A DNA stretch of 63,051 nucleotides, from positions 1-63,051 of the forward strand of contig CAZUTO010000010.1 in NCBI GenBank assembly GCA_964623085.1. Reading direction: 5' to 3'. Under the pieces are notes generated by a model, which was given only the letters and a program-made list of their open reading frames with translations, did not search any database and was not told where the DNA came from. The position numbers were made by a program, and so were the translations under genes. This DNA comes from CAZUTO01 sp964623085. GTDB lineage: Bacteria; Pseudomonadota; Gammaproteobacteria; Pseudomonadales; GM7GCV1. Shown here in pieces: positions 61,355-63,051 of this stretch (the stretch's first letter is position 1; each line of letters opens with the position of its first letter).

Positions 61355-62044
61355 TTAGAACGCCAACTGAATTTGACCACCAACAGTAACGCTCACATTG
61401 CTTTCCCCCGCCTCCACCGCAGGCGCAGCCACACTGCTAACTAGTTTGCTCGACTGAGCCCGAGCATATATAGGTGTGTAAGCGCCTTGCGTATTCAGGC
61501 TGGTATTAACCATGTCATAGCTGGATGCGTTCATAGATTTGGCCACGATATCTGCCCTCTCGCGATAGGCCGCTAGTGCTTCTTCAATTAGCTGGTTTTC
61601 GACAGCTTTACGGGTCTCTGGCTTGACTGAAAACTGCATTGACTGAACATTCACGCGCTCCTGAAGCACACCAACCAAATCAGTCAGCTGTTCAAAATCA
61701 TCGGTTTCCAGATGCAAGCTTTGCGATACCGTCCAACCAACGATTGTTTGATTGCGATACTGTGGGGACGTCGTATATCTCTCCGTGCGGGCAGTCACTG
61801 CCTGTTCACGCTCGACCTCCGCTAATACCCACTCCATATCAGTATTAACAAGATTTCCAGCTTCAGCCGCAGTCGCTGCCTGATGCGTGGCAACAAGTGA
61901 AACAACCATTAGGTCATTTTCTACACTTCTAGATACCGCAGCTTGCAACGAATACAAATTGTAGTTCAGTACTTCCGAGTGGCTGATGGCTGGGAGCGTT
62001 AAGCCCAAAAAAAGTAGCCCAAACAGTCTCGTGATTCTCATCAT
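61355..62044 (-). CDS. SIMPL (DUF541) domain exported protein
   Basis: The protein has 229 residues from the ATG at 62042-62044, with GGAG just upstream; the next codon is also ATG and is better spaced. A signal peptide ends near ISHS. The body shows the SIMPL pattern: VSRSVENDLMVVSLVATHQA, TIVGWTVSQSLHLETDDFEQ, and a C-terminal YARAQSSKLVSS with VSVTVGGQIQLAF. Such periplasmic proteins are common and poorly understood. It is followed by the shared terminator and preceded by the cysteine synthase gene. Confidence 0.9.
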   Translation of the reverse strand: MMRITRLFGLLFLGLTLPAISHSEVLNYNLYSLQAAVSRSVENDLMVVSLVATHQAATAAEAGNLVNTDMEWVLAEVEREQAVTARTERYTTSPQYRNQTIVGWTVSQSLHLETDDFEQLTDLVGVLQERVNVQSMQFSVKPETRKAVENQLIEEALAAYRERADIVAKSMNASSYDMVNTSLNTQGAYTPIYARAQSSKLVSSVAAPAVEAGESNVSVTVGGQIQLAF

Positions 62045-62071
62045 GCTCTCCAATTTTTTAGCGATAGCGGA

Positions 62072-63051
62072 TCAATCAAACTGCGCGCCCGGGGTAGAGT
62101 TTGAAAAGCCACGCTCTTCAGCGTCCATCTCCGCTTCGATACCATCAAAGAGTGGCGTGCTCAAATATCGTTCTCCCGTATCTGGCAACATACATAAAAC
62201 CGTACTACCTTGCGGCGCTTTTTTTGCAACTTCCAGCGCCGCCGCAAAGGTACCGCCCGCTGAAATACCAACGAAGATACCCTCTTTTTGCGCAAGATCA
62301 CGCGCACATTGGATGGCCGCTGGCCCCGCTACTGGCACAATTTCGTCATAGGCGTTTGCATTAGACGCATCCGAAGTAATCTTAGAAATAAAATCGGGAG
62401 TCCAACCCTGCATAGGATGTGGCGCAAAACTAGGATGGGTTGCAGTAGGTGCACCCTCTCCGTCTGACTCTTGCTGCACGCCACTTTGAAGAAGCGCAGC
62501 ATTTTCAGGTTCAGTCACCACGATTTTTGTTTGCGGACTTTCTGCGCGCAATACTTTGGCCACACCATTTAAAGTGCCACCTGTTCCATATCCAGTCACC
62601 CAATAATCCAAGCGCTCCCCTTCAAAGGCCTGCATAATTTCCCGGCCTGTTGTTCGCTCATGAACATCCGGGTTAGCTTGGTTTTCGAATTGACGCGCTA
62701 AAAACCAGCCATGCTTTTCGGCTAATTCCGCCGCCTTTGCATACATACCGGTTCCCTTTAGTGGCGCCGGAGTTAACACGACTTTCGCACCAAGATAACG
62801 CATGAGCTTACGCCGCTCAACACTAAAACTCTCTGCCATAGTGACAACCAAAGGATAGCCCTTTTGCGCACAGACCATTGCCAACCCAATACCGGTGTTA
62901 CCACTGGTTGCTTCAACGACCGTCTGGCCCGGCTTGAGTGCGCCGCTTTTTTCCGCAGCTTCAATAATGCCGAGGGCGAGCCGATCCTTCACCGAGCTCA
63001 TCGGATTAAATGCTTCAATTTTTACAAATAGATTGATCCCAGCCGGACCGA
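62072..63051 (-). CDS. cysK: cysteine synthase (O-acetylserine sulfhydrylase), 5' end cut by window edge
   Basis: This PLP enzyme makes cysteine from O-acetylserine and sulfide. The frame stays open to the right edge and reads GPAGINLFVKIEAFNPMSSV, then KDR, so the ATG at 62999-63001 is internal; the lysine of SSVKDR binds PLP. The phosphate loop EATSGNTGIG and GYGTGGTLNGVAKVL, GISAGGTFAA and LPDTGERYLSTPLF follow. A longer loop between about 190 and 215 (QESDGEGAPTATHPSF) is present, as in the larger cysteine synthases of marine gammaproteobacteria. CysK rather than CysM is the likelier reading. Confidence 0.9.
   Translation of the reverse strand, partial: GPAGINLFVKIEAFNPMSSVKDRLALGIIEAAEKSGALKPGQTVVEATSGNTGIGLAMVCAQKGYPLVVTMAESFSVERRKLMRYLGAKVVLTPAPLKGTGMYAKAAELAEKHGWFLARQFENQANPDVHERTTGREIMQAFEGERLDYWVTGYGTGGTLNGVAKVLRAESPQTKIVVTEPENAALLQSGVQQESDGEGAPTATHPSFAPHPMQGWTPDFISKITSDASNANAYDEIVPVAGPAAIQCARDLAQKEGIFVGISAGGTFAAALEVAKKAPQGSTVLCMLPDTGERYLSTPLFDGIEAEMDAEERGFSNSTPGAQFD

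Noticed and set aside
1..63051. CRISPR arrays, rRNA genes, prophage
   Set aside because: No regularly spaced repeats, no rRNA sequence and no phage structural or integrase genes are visible.

Overview
This window looks like a chromosomal segment of a Gammaproteobacterium, probably a marine member of the Pseudomonadales/Cellvibrionales/Oceanospirillales breadth. The reasons are a ligA-zipA-smc cluster, a ccmFGHI block, an rluB-scpB-scpA-yciO block, a MvaT-type H-NS-like protein, an RfbBDCA dTDP-rhamnose set and an arsenosugar gene set. I cannot name the genus from sequence alone. Coding density is high, and most genes up to about 43 kb lie on the minus strand.

Region 1 (1-16.8 kb, minus strand) is a surface-polysaccharide locus. 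In transcription order it holds ugd, glmU, glmS, rfbA, rfbC, rfbD and rfbB (UDP-glucuronate, UDP-GlcNAc and dTDP-rhamnose supply). A GfcA/YjbE-like, YjbH-like and YjbF-like export set follows, then a large multi-SLBB export protein, a Wzz-type chain-length protein, a WbaP-type initiating transferase and a sulfotransferase-like gene cut by the left edge. The glycosyltransferases presumably lie beyond that edge.

Region 2 (16.9-25.7 kb) holds an H-NS/MvaT-like protein, rluB, scpB, scpA, yciO, a divergent plus-strand set (VC0807-like membrane protein, YciI-like, SH3/anchor protein, pdxJ, TrmH-type methyltransferase), and a convergent LemA plus GIDE-like protein that carries a canonical EF-hand.

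Region 3 (25.7-43 kb, minus strand) holds an M16 protease, a small membrane protein, an SLT-type lipoprotein, ligA, zipA, smc, ccmI-ccmH-ccmG-ccmF, a small acidic protein, and the arsenosugar cluster (ArsS radical SAM enzyme with two glycosyltransferase-like proteins).

Region 4 (43-48.7 kb) holds a CobB sirtuin, a BolA-family protein, a tRNA-Arg(ACG) with a strong promoter and terminator, a long DUF349 protein and a LysR regulator with a TTG start.

Region 5 (48.7-58 kb) is the most unusual part. A 660-base leader contains two CRP-type palindromes. It precedes four consecutive genes for exported proteins: two DUF11-type proteins with related mature N-termini, a small protein of the same style, and a protein of about 1,838 residues. 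That giant combines DUF11, carboxypeptidase-regulatory-like and Ig-like modules, a long outer-membrane beta-barrel-like region, a proline linker and a terminal SPOR domain. I read it as a candidate surface-assembly or export system without an assigned function. An IS3-type transposase remnant follows it.

Region 6 (58.2-63 kb) holds a TMEM64-oxidoreductase fusion, a Prx5-type peroxiredoxin coupled to a DUF1244 protein, a bidirectional terminator, a SIMPL-domain protein and a cysteine synthase cut by the right edge.
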